NCBI RefSeq assembly: GCF_037975245.1
Contig: NC_092569.1
Location: forward strand, 34,508,668-34,572,667
Length of the DNA: 64,000 nucleotides
Direction of reading: 5' to 3'
Origin: Apostichopus japonicus
Lineage: Eukaryota > Echinodermata > Holothuroidea > Aspidochirotida > Stichopodidae
Shown here: positions 1-15,600 of the stretch, piece after piece
Layout: the number at the start of each line of letters is the position of its first letter
Numbering within the stretch: the stretch's first letter is position 1
The notes under the pieces: generated by a model
What the model was told of the DNA's origin: nothing
Database searches by the model: none
The model's input: the letters and a program-made list of their open reading frames with translations, nothing else
Program-made: the position numbers and the translations under genes

Positions 1-1384
1 TGTAACAGTCAGTGATGTTATATCCAAGTGATTTACAGAAAATGAAGGAACACATTGTGCATGCGTTAGAATGATTCTCAATCTCTTAAGATGAATAACA
101 GTAACCATTCCATGATCAAACACGTCCATTGAATACTATAGTCAATATTACATCAACATATTTACTATAGGCTCGAAGATTACAGGACCTACTAACAGCC
201 GATCGTCTATACCATTTTCAAATTAAAGGTAATCATTATATATAGGCCCAAATTATAGTATGCTATATTTGCTACAAGTTTTCAAAAAGTACTTTCCTGG
301 AGGTCTTCACTCTCCAAATTGTTCTCAGACATTTTTAAGGAACACACAAGATTATCGAATGTCCCAGTGAGGAAAATTTTCTCGAAGGTTGTAATAAAAA
401 CAGTTTAAGAATTTTGACCAAAGGTGACCATATTTGAATATCTAGCAAACTTTGACCCATACAGCATACCTTTAAGTTCGTACGACTGATTACGATATCA
501 ATATTTAACTCATCAACTTGACACATCAGTATAGGAACCCATCAAAGTTATTTAAAAATGTGATATATTGGCCTAAGCAACGCACTATATACCTAGTAAG
601 GTGAGTCACAAGTATATATACAAATGATTTTCTATGAGATGTTGCGTTTACCGGCAGCACTTTGTATTGAACCCCGTCCCTAGGGGAGGGGGTGTCTATA
701 TTTGTCAAGTTAAGGGCAATAAGCTGCAAAATTGTGCTATATTTCGCAACCATGTTAAATGGTTCTGTGACATATAACCACGGTGACGAAGCTAGCGTAA
801 GTGAAGCATCCCCCCCCCCCCACCCACACCCGCAGCTCGAAAGACCATTCGTTATTCAGGAACATCTGCAGCACCTTTTAAAGATGGATGTTAGTGGGTG
901 CGTTCGCATCGTCCTGGTACACCCACTCGCGTAGGGAACTTGAAGAATCACATTCCTCGAATCACTGGCACCAGTTTGTTTTCAACTGCGCTAAAATTGT
1001 AAGGCCATTATCCCTGGTGACATTACATCAAGCTCCACGAATAATTGGAGCTCATGTACAAACACCATTTATTACCCTTCATTCGGACTCTAGTTCCTTA
1101 AAAGTTGAGGGCTACGTGACCTTAATAGACTAATACTCTATCTTCATTGTTTCTAAGTCTTAGCTTGAAACAACGACCTTTGTTTCACCTTCACCCTCTC
1201 ATATTTACATTCTGATAGCCTTCCGATTGCCTAGACACAATAGCATGAATGTGTACCTGGTAAACCAATAAACAACAGATAAGTATTGTTCTCTGTGCCT
1301 GCTACACATGGCAACAGCTGAGCTGACCGCGTACGTTCCGAGTGTCATCCGATTGGACTCGATTTATATATCTTTATGGAATCC
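1..1384. other. Upstream intergenic DNA, no gene recognised
   Basis: No coding exon with recognisable homology is seen on either strand. The short open frames are unsupported. The stretch is AT-rich with one C homopolymer near 811-821. It leads into the promoter of the regucalcin-like gene. Confidence 0.5.
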
Positions 1385-1392
1385 TATATAAA
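1385..1392 (+). promoter_or_regulatory. TATA box of the regucalcin-like gene
   Basis: TATATAAA lies 119 bp upstream of the ATG at 1511. A transcription start about 25-30 bp downstream, near 1415, would give a 5' UTR of roughly 95 nt. The call rests on the match and its spacing only. Confidence 0.5.
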
Positions 1393-1510
1393 CATGATGA
1401 ATGTCGAATGACAAAATCAGAATCAAGAACGACTGTGGAGCTGTAACAGCCGAGTAAAACCGACACCCTGGTAAAGCGTAACATTTTACCGGAACCTGTA
1501 CTGTGTAACC

Positions 1511-4227
<2,717 letters not shown>

Positions 4228-6015
4228 ATTTCAACAAATATGTTTTCTTAGTATAAAAGTGCTAAAGATTTGTTTAAAAAACACAAGTATGTAAAACAAA
4301 TCATAATGTTATTGTTCACGATATGATTCGAAATGTGGTTTTTACGGAGTCTTGAAGAAACTGAAATTTACAATGTATCAAATATTATTAAATATTATTA
4401 AATATTAATATATATTATTAAATATTACCATATATTATGAAATGTCAATATATATTTAAAAAAATTATTATCTACGTTTCGATTGCAATATAGTATACAT
4501 TGATTTCATTTATTCGGATTTTTACTAGACGTACTGTTTAATTTTTTGTTCACCTAAAATTACGAAAAAAATACATTCCTTTTTAATTTTGATATGATAT
4601 TAAATACGTAGAAAATATATATGAATATGTGATATAGCAGTTTTTTGTCACGGCAGTCATACATCGATATATCACAAGTTCGAATATTTATAGTTTCAAT
4701 ATTTTCCGATATTTATACCGAAAATTACTGTATATGGACGTTACACGTATTAAAATGGATTCTATATTTTATTAAAATGGATTCTAGAGGTCAACACCTT
4801 TATCTGTGATCAGTCATTGAAAGAGAGATTGATACAATAAATCAATCGTTGACAGAAGCACGCATGCGCAGTGCAATGCTCTCTAAGTAGGCCTATGGTA
4901 CTAAAGCAACTAGAACATGCACCCTTATCTAGTTGTTCATGAAATGCACTATCAAGTTTGACTGTATACAGCAGTGCAAGTAATTGAATGGTGGGTGGAT
5001 CATGTATAGGTGTTTGTTCATAGACTACGATCATGGTTGTTAGAGGACCTAAGTTATGCAGATGAAAAGAAGTAGTAAAACCAATAAAAATCTTTAATTA
5101 CATATATTTATATATATACATCATAAATAATTATGTTGAATAACTCTTTCAATAAACTGAGAAAAGTTTAAAGTTTGGTCTGGGAAATTTGTGAAGTTGA
5201 AACCCACCACGGCCAAACGACAGGAGACTAACGTATGTTGGTTAACATGTGACGTCATGATACCAGCTTCAGCAAATAAAACTGGTAAAGTCATTGAAGA
5301 CTCACCCCAACCCGCGTGCGGCCATCTGAAAAGGTTAACTTGCTGTTGCTTGCAAGTCACGTTTTGTAAGTGTCGCTACAAAATGCAGACAGTAATGAAA
5401 CGTGATACCTTGTTATCTTTTATCTAGACCTGAGATGTCCATCGCTGTATCGTTTATACACTGTGCTGTGGGTATTGACCGCAGCTGTATGTACTGACTG
5501 TACACTATAGTGTCTAATTACCGACGGTAGCAAGCTGTGTGTTTATTTTCTGGGATAGATGGTGGTGTCTAACACTTCTGTTACACCTCATTTGAAACTA
5601 GGTCAGATTACCGGCATTAGACGTTTTTGCGCGAGTCTTCACACAACAAGTATCATTCACATTTTGATACGGTGATATAAGATACATATAGGTATCACGT
5701 AAGTCCGTTGGTTAGGCATGTAATAGCATACGTGGTCATGTGATATATTCGTCATATGCTGCATCACGTCTAAGAGTAGTTCAATATGCCCCCCTCCACC
5801 TCCCCTCCCCCCCAAAAAAAGAACATTAGCTAAGTTCTTCATAATATTTGCATAGCAAACATGCACTTCTATACAGGCATTACAAAGGCAGCAGTTGCAT
5901 ATGCCTTAGACGGCAAAGTTTAACACAATGGCCAGCAAGAGTCTTCCAATGGAAAGTGTTTACTATTGCCCTTGCATCCAGACACTTTATAGTGTCCATT
6001 AAGAACATTAAGTGG
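4228..6015. other. AT-rich intergenic region after the regucalcin gene
   Basis: No coding exon is recognised. 4375-4460 is a run of AATATTATTA-like sequence, and the region is generally A/T-rich. It presumably holds the 3' UTR; an AATAAA overlaps the stop codon at about 4223-4228. Confidence 0.5.
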
Positions 6016-6023
6016 AATATTGG

Positions 6024-6399
6024 CAGTGGCGGAGCGTCCATACAGTCATGGGGGGGGGGGCGCATGCCCCCCTGACGGACTCAAATGGACTGCTGGCGCC
6101 CTTTTCAGCTTTTTACCACTTTTTACTTATTCGCAATTATTGACTTTTTTTATTGCGCTCTCATCTACCTATTGACATTTGTCACATTTTGTTGGCGATG
6201 ACACCTATTTATTCTTCGTTTATCTGCAAATTAGCAAGGCCCGGAAAGGGTCATTTCCGGCGATCTAGAGAGTATCTTTACTCAAAAAATTCTGTACGCT
6301 CCGCGCCAACCTGTGGTGGCGCTCCGCTTAGATAGTGTCCAAAGCGCCCCTACAGACCATTCTCGACCCCCCTGACCAATACCCCTAGCTCCGCCACTG
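6024..6399. mobile_element. hAT-type MITE, copy 1 (376 bp, intact target-site duplication)
   Basis: The element begins CAGTGGCGGAGC and ends with the inverted form GCTCCGCCACTG. It is flanked by an exact 8-bp direct repeat, AATATTGG, at 6016-6023 and 6400-6407. Terminal CAGTGGCGG-type repeats with 8-bp duplications are characteristic of the hAT superfamily. It has no transposase frame, so it is non-autonomous. The interior matches 50143-50530 in reverse orientation. Confidence 0.9.
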
Positions 6400-7042
6400 A
6401 ATATTGGAATAAAAACTGTGAGATGTGGTTAGCAGCCAATAATATTAAGGTGTAAAAAAATAGGAACAAAATATGGCCATATTTGATCATGACTAGGTAG
6501 TTCCCCCTCCCCCCCTCCCTCCCACTCGAACCGCATAAGAAAAATGAAGAGTGCTGTTAGAACAACCTTGTTTGTGGATACATTTATACACCTAATTTAA
6601 ACCTAATTAATGCCTCAGAATCACCATTTCCACGGCAAACTTTTGTATGTTGGAGAAACCATCCCCCGCCCCCCCCGCCCCTCCTCAAACAAGGGAGTCT
6701 GCTGCGATGGCTTCCAGGCTCATCGCTTCTGTTTAAATCCTGGATTCGCCCCTGATTCTAATCTAGCTCACGACGAATCTGCATGCGTTGCCAAGGCATG
6801 ACATCGTTATTGCTTGGACAAATTGGATTTAATATTATGTGTTTGCCAATGGAGCTGCTACTTGGACTTTCCGCCGACATTAACACGGCTCCATTTTGTG
6901 ATAAAATAGTCCACTAGCATAAATCGTGCGGCAATCTACACACATGAATATGTTTCATAGTTTTTAATGCATTTTAGGGTATATGCTTCTTTCGTAACTA
7001 TGTCTATATACCGCACTGGTAGCTATCAAATAATGTGCAACC

Positions 7043-7078
7043 ACTGATCTGTACACTAACGTTAGTGTACAGATCAGT
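7043..7078. repeat. 36-bp perfect palindrome flanked by 9-bp direct repeats
   Basis: The half-site ACTGATCTGTACACTAAC is followed immediately by its exact reverse complement with no spacer. TGTGCAACC occurs directly before it at 7034-7042 and again at 7080-7088, after a single intervening base. Confidence 0.9.
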
Positions 7079-7432
7079 GTGTGCAACCCGTTCCCAAACC
7101 GTTCGACGGTCAAACGGAAGAGGAAGTGCGACAACATTCCATTACTGCAGTAACTTAGCAACAGAAACTTTTAACTTGTTCAAGTCGTTTTATGTAGAGC
7201 TATATTGCCCTGGGGTGCTTGCAAGTTTGAGCTGAAACGCTAACCATTCAGCACACATAAACAGTACATGACAACGCAACACAGTTAGCCTAATGAATGG
7301 TCGTAGACAGGAAGGCATATACGTGTAATGTAAGTAACCTTCTTTCTTTATTGTATGCTTTTGTGTGCGATCGCAGAAGTAAGTTGAACAGAAATAATCC
7401 ATTCCGTGCTTCACATTTACCTTTTTTTTTCT

Positions 7433-7470
7433 AGCCTAACGTGTTACTGCCTAACGTTACACGTTAGGCT
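7433..7470. repeat. 12-bp stem inverted repeat
   Basis: AGCCTAACGTGT at 7433-7444 pairs exactly with ACACGTTAGGCT at 7459-7470 across a 14-nt loop. The loop itself contains another CCTAACGTTA-like motif. Confidence 0.7.
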
Positions 7471-8773
7471 AATGTTAATCGTTGTGACACATAGGGCTAA
7501 CACGGGAACCATTGACTGAGACACAGTTTGCTACTTGTGTAGCCTAGAACTGCTGAAGTAACATTTAAAGCTTGATTACATGTTAAGTTAGTCTAACAGT
7601 AGCGGTAGCCATACCACAGGGTTCATTTTATGCCAAGTATTGATAGTTTTGGGGTCAAAATCGTTGTGAATGCATGAGTGACATTCCTGTGTCAAAACGA
7701 AAAGTTATACTGATAACTGATCGAGTTAACTGATAACTGATCGAGTTCCTGAACTTCGATTTAAATCCAATGAAAGAAGAACATAAATGTTCTTCATTCA
7801 AAGGTTGAAAAGAGTGTTTGCAGCTTTAACAGTAGGCTTTCCCCCCACCCCCTGACACCATCTAGTGGGGTTACTAGCCCATCTGATTTCTCGGAGTGTC
7901 CCAATTGTTATCAATTAAAGAAATTGGTAACCCAATATGAAAGCTGTTTAGAAAGTGAAAGGCTAAAACAATCCAAAAAATTGGCAATGCCACATGTAAA
8001 CCAAGAAAATACTCAGCAAACCTCGTCTTTTGTTATCGAGTTAACGTAAAACTCCACATTCAACATCAGTTTATCAATTTTACAGTTAATGTTAACCTGC
8101 ACAACAGTAACCCTACAGATTCTACTGCATGCTACCTCTAGCCTACCATAGGCCTAGTTATGGTCACATGCAAATTTTGGGCTCAAACCATTGAGCTAAT
8201 CAAATAAATATATGCATTATACCCTTGTGATGACACCAGAGGGATATACTGGTAATAATTTGTGAATTTATGATAAAATCTTTTTCTGTTTCTTCCATCC
8301 TATGTGTTTCATGTCTTTTCTTTGATCAACAATTTTCTGAATGTCAATTCCTCTAAGGTAGTTCAGTCTTTCAAACATATGTTGAGGTACTACATACTAC
8401 ATACTACTAAAAAGCATGAATCTGTTTATTTATTTTCCACTAACTGCTGCTTGGTCGATAGTGTTTGTTATATGAGGAATTGTAACTGTTTATGATCTGT
8501 TAACTAGGTATCATGTATCATGTATAGGTGACCTAGCTCTTATTACAGGGGGGAGGGATGTGGGGGGGGGGGATTTATGGTATCGGAACGTAGCAGAAAC
8601 GTACTTTTGAAAACTTTACACCAGTTTTAGTAGAATTTGGTAGTCGTAATAAACTCCTTTAATTAACATTGTTACAAAGTTTTAGAGATTCCGTAGAGCT
8701 CATTTGTAAATAATTTGGTAAGCAAACAGCTGATAGCTTAAATTGTGCGTTGCCAATTAAGTGACACCCGTAC

Positions 8774-8786
8774 GTCTCCTAGCAAC
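8774..8786 (+). promoter_or_regulatory. Possible RFX X-box
   Basis: GTCTCCTAGCAAC has an exact RGCAAC half and one mismatch in the other half of the RFX consensus GTNRCC(N0-3)RGYAAC. It lies about 830 bp upstream of the RGS22 ATG. A one-mismatch site is expected by chance fairly often. Confidence 0.25.
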
Positions 8787-9016
8787 AGCAGAAACCACTT
8801 AGAAGCCTGTTTACATAATGTACAATATGCAGTCAGCTTATAGTTTGTCCAACTTCCAACTTAATGAAAGAATAATTAGTAGCCTATGCCAATTAACAGA
8901 AAGCTAACAAGGAGCAGAAATTTGCTAATTGAGTTAATTGGGCTTAATGAGATACAGTTGTGTCATGCTAACAATGAAGTCATTGTAGTGACATATCATT
9001 GTCTACAGTACCTTGG

Positions 9017-9028
9017 GTTGCTAGTTAC
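9017..9028 (-). promoter_or_regulatory. Possible RFX X-box
   Basis: On the minus strand this reads GTAACTAGCAAC, again one mismatch from the RFX consensus. It is about 590 bp upstream of the RGS22 ATG. RFX factors drive many ciliary and testis genes, which would suit RGS22; this is inference. Confidence 0.25.
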
Positions 9029-9614
9029 ATAATATAGTTTTCATGAAACAGAACAATATTCTGGATGAGGAATAATGATGAATTAGCTACAAATATATGC
9101 CACACTCGACTTAAAGTATGATGAGGTTTTCAACATGTGCCATTTTGTAGAAAGAGAATGAAAGAGAATGATTAGTGATTTGATACATGCTGCTGAATGC
9201 AGAAATACAGGTATGAGACATATTAAATGATAACAGATTTAATGTGATGTTTTGATATTTGGTTAAGTCAAGTTTTAATTTATATTGTTTTACGACACTG
9301 TGCTAGAAGTACTCAATTAACAATGGACTACTAACTATGGTACTTAGCAAGGACTGACATAAATTTACATAAAGGATAAAAAGATTTACATCATGGCCCT
9401 AATCTTGTGGATCTTGGTGCACGGGCCTTTCATCAGGACAATTAAAGACGAGGATTTAATTCAATATCTTCTTCACGAATCCGTCTCTTTCACAGCGTGA
9501 GATGTTTACATGGATGGAAATGAGACGAAGCTGAGTCGCCGGAGCTGCAGACAAGATGTGCAATAAAGAGGAAACCTTTAAGGGATACAAGAAAAAGTAT
9601 TAGGAGAATTCAAA

Positions 9615-12600
9615 ATGCCGGAGAAAAAATTATCCATAGGTGAGTATAAGTTAGAGAAAGGCTTTTATGTTTTAATAGTTCTGTATTTAGATTTCAGATG
9701 AAAGTCATATTAAATTCTAGTGAAGTAACTTACAGATATAGAATTTTTATTATTTTAGCCACCAAAAAAAACTAACAAAAAAAAACGTTGATTAAAATAT
9801 CTACTGGTTAAAATCAATTTCTCATTTGCATTTCCCTGAATTTACAACACGCATCAGTTACTGTACAGGCTTTTGAAGAGCAGCCTAATATTTGCTGATA
9901 ATAAGCAGTAATTGCAATAGCAATAAGCATAATATATAATTGAAATCGTAGTTAGTAGGAAATCCAGAATAGTGAAAAGACTTCCAGCCGCCACCGGGAT
10001 TCGAACCCGGGCCTCTCTCTTTATATGCGGACAACCTTACCACTAGGCTATGGATGCTGATTGTATGTCTAGAGGTTCGAAATGGGTAAGGAAGGTCGTC
10101 ATTCCACTGTAGGCGTTTGACACCTGTATCGAACAATACTAGTTCTGTTAATGGTGACATAATAGATAAAACATAATGCTAACTAACTCGAAATCATTTG
10201 TGATTCCTAAAGCCAGATCTCGAAAGAGATACTTTGAACAGACTTTGTTAATGAAATGTACAGTAGGTGAACCACAAATGAATATATATGCAATTGAAAT
10301 AGTAGTGAGTTGGAAAATCCAAAACAGTGGAAAAACTTCCAGCCTCCACCGGGATTCAAACCCGGGCCTCCCATTTATATATATATTATGATAGAGAAAA
10401 GTTGTTTATGGTCAAATTTCTGGTTGTTCAGAGCTTGTATGTTGTTAGGACACTAAATTACTTGTGTCTCAGCAACTAGCTATTAATGAAAATTTTCATT
10501 GGGCCACTTTTGCAATTTACTTACTGTGTTAATTACTTTACAGATTCTCTTAGCCTGACTTAGACGACATAAGAGTCTTAGCCCTCACCTCAAAACCCCA
10601 TTAGCCCTCACCCCCTTAACCCTCACCCCCGCACCGCCTTAGCCCTCACCCCTGCATCGCCTACCCTTTGAAAATTGATGGTTGCACACTTGCTTACTTT
10701 TAAATGCTTTGTAAATTACTTTGATCATGAAATAGCTAATGAAGAGCTGTAGAAATAATTTAACATCATTTTCTTGCTCTTTTTCATCTCCACAGTTCCC
10801 CCAGAAGTTACTCTTGATGATCTGGTAAGTTTTCAGAGTCTCACAGCCATTCACCTGAGATGAATTGTCTCTTTCCATGTTTCATTGCTCCCAGAATTGT
10901 TCATTTATTTGGTAAAGACTAGAACTTAAGTGCCTGCCTGTGTGTGTGTCCAAGAGGAATGAGGAGGGTGGGGTATCTGTTGGGTCAGGGGAGGGGAAGG
11001 GGATGGATTTGAAAGAATGAAGAAATTGTATAACTGATCAAACCATTCCAGGGTTTACATGAATTCAGGACAGATGTCTCAAAGACAAACCTGTTGATAT
11101 TATTCAAAATGTCAATAGCTATGGTATTAACAAAATGAAGTTTCAATCATTCCAAGCATTCATACTGCCTACTCTGAGAGCAAGACATTGCTTTATGACT
11201 CGGGCAGTTTAATTGATGGAAAAAAATAAACCTTGTCTCTCTTTCTCCTTCCAGGAGGACTTTTTGGCTACAGATGATTTATTTATCGACTATTTTAATG
11301 CATTTCTTCAATTGCCGGTAAGTACCATCCACATTGCATCTACATATGTCATCATCAAAGGTTTTTTTTATTTCTTTTCAATCATATTTTACTTGTCATA
11401 AATGACTAATTAACAGTTGCTGACTGCTCTTTCCTTCATTTGAACGCTGTTCTAATTCATCGATATTTAGCCTCTCATAATGCACATGTGTTTCCATGGC
11501 AACATAGATCATTAACTTACTGAAAATGGGAGTGGGGGAGGTGACTATTCCCCACCACCTTAAGTGTTCGGACAGTTTGGCCACTTTGGCTGATCGTTGA
11601 AGTATGTGTGATTCCTTTGTCGGGCGGCATCCAGTGTCTTCTCTCCTCCCCGTGTCCCTCCTCCTACCTCCCCCCCCCAATATAACAAAATGGGCTCCTT
11701 TGCTGATCAATGAGCTAAATTGATAAGGCTATTTGCTCTGGCTCACATGGAGAGCAAATTACTGCAAAATCTCAGGGAAGTTTCTGTCATTAAATTGGTC
11801 CTTTGTAGCTCTACTTAATGTTTTGAGAAACCTGCTGGATTAGACGTTAAGATTGAAATGAATACTACATAAGTGCTTGAGCTTTAGAGTTGGGTAATTA
11901 ATCTAAAGGTTATTAACTAAGTTCATTCATAAGGTCACAAGAAAACAATCAGCCAACAAAGATCAACATGATATGAAGTGTTCTATGAGATGTGACAACA
12001 ATTCTTGGATCCTCTGTTCTTTACCTTTTAACTCCTTTGAAACCAGTAATCCATTGCACCGTTCGAAGCAAATTCAGAATTCAAGATTTAGTTTAACTTG
12101 CCACATCTTCGTTTGTTTTGTTTTTATTTTGCAGACATTTCCTGAACCATTATTTTTCAACAAGGACAGAGGAGGGTTTGAAGTCATCAGCGATGCCAAG
12201 ACTGATCTCAAATCCAGACTGCGGGCCATGGTCCGTTCACAGCAGAAGAGAAAGTCGATATACAAGGCCCCTCACCAGGTCATCACAGAGCAGAGCCCCC
12301 CAAAGATGCCCTGGCACTACACAGAGGAGGAAGAACCAGACATGAAGACAAGCTTCAAGGTCCAGGTATGATATGCAGATAGGACTTATCAAAGTACTAG
12401 ACCTGAAGACAAGCTTCAAGGTCCAGGTATGACATGCAGATAAGACTTATCAAAGTACCAGACCTGAAGACAAGCTTCAAGGTCCAGGTATGACATGCAG
12501 ATAAGACTTATCAAAGTACCAGACCTGAAGACAAGCTTCAAGGTCCAGGTATGACATGCAGATAAGACTTATCAAAGTATAGAAACATAGTTTGTTGTAT

Positions 12601-15600
12601 CTATCATCAATTTTATTGTGGACAAAGGGTAAAAGAAGTTTAATGGCGAGACCAGGGTTCGAACCAGTGACCTCTGGATTACTAGCCCAGTGTGGTACCA
12701 ACTGAGCTCTCCATTCCCCAGTTGGTGGCAATCCTTATATAGCTGTTCCTTTCCTCCGGGGGAAGGGGGGAGGTCGGAAGCCACTAACCAAGGACTGGAT
12801 TGCTCAGTTAGTGGAGAACTGGGTTTGCAATCCCATTCTATCCCATTGCACTCTAACCGTGAATTTAGTTTGAATCCTGTTCTAGCCGTAAAGTTGTTGC
12901 TCTTTTCAATCATTCATAATTTCACAGTCGGTTTACATTTGTTTAGCATAAGTAAATTTATTGTGATATACCATAAAATTCAGACTTCAAGCAAAACGTT
13001 GTCAAGTCAGTCACGTTTTCTTTGGCTTGATCTGTTTTTTTGAGTACCAACTTGTTTTAGTATTTTGTTGTTCTTGTAATTTTCTCCTCCTCCTCTGTCA
13101 CCAGTGTTTGAATAAAGACCAGGGTATACAATGGATCAAAGAGGAGAGGCTGCCAGCGTTCCTTCAGAGTGATTGTTACTTAGAGTATAGACTTGCCAGG
13201 TTGATATCTCAAACAGAGGTAAATCTCAAGAAAAATCTCAAAATTTGATATATTTGAATCCTAACTTACACCACAAAATGTCCAATGGTAGGTTTGTGGT
13301 GCCATCTTGGCACAAACGCTTTAATTTGTGACATTTTTTTTTTGGATTTCATTGTTTTCATATGATACAGTTGTGATGTTCACTTACCTTTTGATGTCTA
13401 CAGAAACACGACCTTCACTATTTTTGATGACATGTTGTATTTGTCTGTGAAGAAATGGTTTGTGCATTTTGAGGGAAATTCAAGGCACTAAATCTCCCAA
13501 CATGTTTTTACTTAATTATCCTCTTACCAGATTAAATATATCAATCCTTACTGAGATGCTGAATTTTCACTACAAGAAATAGACTTATACTCTCTTAAGC
13601 TACTGTGCAGAAAATTAACAATAACTTTTGTAATAATCAATGTAGCTAATGTAAGTTCTTTTTATCTGCAAAGTTAGTTTCACCAAAGGAGCAAGTTAAC
13701 TGAAATATTCCAGTATCAACATTCTAACTTATTTGTCATTTAAATTTATATAAAATATGTTCCAAAAATTTGATCGTTATTTCCAGGAAATTTGACGACA
13801 AAACAAGTGGTGATTGCAATCAAGCATTCTATCTCAGGTGCTGTGATGAAGATTTTATTCTCTCTTACTATATTTTAAAATATTCTTTTATTTATTTGCT
13901 CATTAGATTGCATCCAAAGAAACCGATTGTCCGTTGAACCTTTACATTGACCCGGAGTACAAACCATTTGCCATCGAGAAACCCTTTGTGGAGGTGGAGG
14001 AGGTGGTAGATGAAAAGCAACTGGCGATGAGGAATATGTATGTTTGTATGGGTGATGCTGTTACTACCCAAACAGATGATTGGTTCAGCCAGGTCAAGAT
14101 GTCCTCCACTACCAACCTTACCACCTCGACTGGTACAAGACCCTCGACAGCATCAGCGGGGGTGAGGAGTGGGTCACGACCTTTGAGTGAACTCAGCGGT
14201 AGGGAGACTTTGGCAGACAGTGGAGTTGGTTCCACGGGTAGAATATCTGCCACTGGGGACTCCAGCTACTCTGTGACCTTTGAGGATGACCTGCCCAATA
14301 GGGATCGTCTACTCCGGAGTCCGTTGAGAACAAGAACTCCGCCTGTTTGGAGACCTCCCATAGGGGAAGATGTCTGCGTGGTAGCTGATGGTGCCGGGGG
14401 AAGACGTTACTCTGGTAAGGGGATATCTGGAGATGAAGCAATACTGATGGAATTAGGTGAAGATGATGCTGCAAGCCACAAACAATTAGGAGGACATTCC
14501 AAGGACGAAGATGAGGAAGAGGCAGAGAGTGGGTGTGACGTTGGAAGTCAAGTCTTCGGAGATGACCAGGAAGAAGAAGAAGAAGAAGAAGATGAAGAAT
14601 TAAATCTGTCAGAGACCAATGCCCTGAGAGTTCACAGCCTGGATGATTTAGCTATGCTCATTATTTCTCAGGCTGTGAAAGGGGCTCTTGTAGTACTCTA
14701 CAATCCAAGTCTGGACGAACTAGAGAGAATCGTCGATGAAAACATCTTACGGACGTCCGATATTAAAACCAAACATCTCGATGAGGGTTGGATGGAACGG
14801 CTCGAGCTCGCCTCTGATTTCGGGGACGATCCACCAGATATTAAGAGCGTACGGATCGAAGTACCCGCTGTCGAAATGGAACGATCTGTGAGCAAGATAT
14901 CCATGACGATATCTTCCGTCGGAGGCAAAGACCAGGGCGATACCGATTCTCTCTTCGACAGCGATAATGAAGATGATGCCGCAGAACCAGACACCTTTTT
15001 CAGTCGCCCTCCACCGTCTTACGACCTGACCACCTTAAAGGGAATTGAGGCCTTCAAGAAATTTCTATGGGGTACCGCGGGAGAAAAATGCTGGAATCTG
15101 TGGTTAGACGTAGATAAAGGGAAGACAATCAAAGACCCGCAAGTCCAACAAATGTGAGTTTTAAGTTTTCAGTCATAAATTGTAAGAAACAAGTATTAAT
15201 ATCATTTCTTCTTCAGTATCACCAGCTTGTTCTTTGACTCCAACAAAAGCTATCATCATACATGTCTTTCTAACATCATGCAGCTAACTCATATTGTGCC
15301 AAAGAGTAAATGCATAAATGTTGGTCTGGGTCTGTGCTCTGTGGGAGGTTTACATCGTTTTTCTATTCTTTGTTTATTAACACACACGCCGTCTCCATTT
15401 TCACTTGATTAGCTATCTGTCTCAACTGAGGGAGAAGTACTTAAACTCAGGAGGTCTGTGTGAACTTCCAGTGGAGCTCAAAGATACCCTTGGATTAGCG
15501 ATTCCATCTCGCTTGACATCCATTACCAAACTGGGACGGATACAAGCAAAGATTGCCAAACCTTTACTTTTGTATTGGTAAGTTTCAGCTTTACCTGTTT

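Larger units (their letters stand above)
6408..9614. other. Intergenic region upstream of RGS22
   Basis: No protein-coding exon is recognised. The stretch contains a 36-bp palindrome, a hairpin and two X-box-like sites listed separately. It should include the RGS22 promoter and 5' UTR. If transcribed, 9510-9566 would be an 18-codon upstream open frame ending 48 nt before the RGS22 ATG. Confidence 0.5.

Noticed and set aside
692-1133. Short overlapping frames upstream of the regucalcin gene
   Set aside because: No homology, no splice context, and they cross a C homopolymer.
9985-10060. Functional tRNA on the minus strand
   Set aside because: Head is tRNA-like but lacks a proper anticodon stem and acceptor stem, and a second copy with the same body lies 300 bp away, so a SINE fits better.
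12640-12735. Functional tRNA-Thr on the minus strand
   Set aside because: A and B boxes and a plausible anticodon are present, but the acceptor stem does not pair, so a SINE or tRNA pseudogene is more likely.
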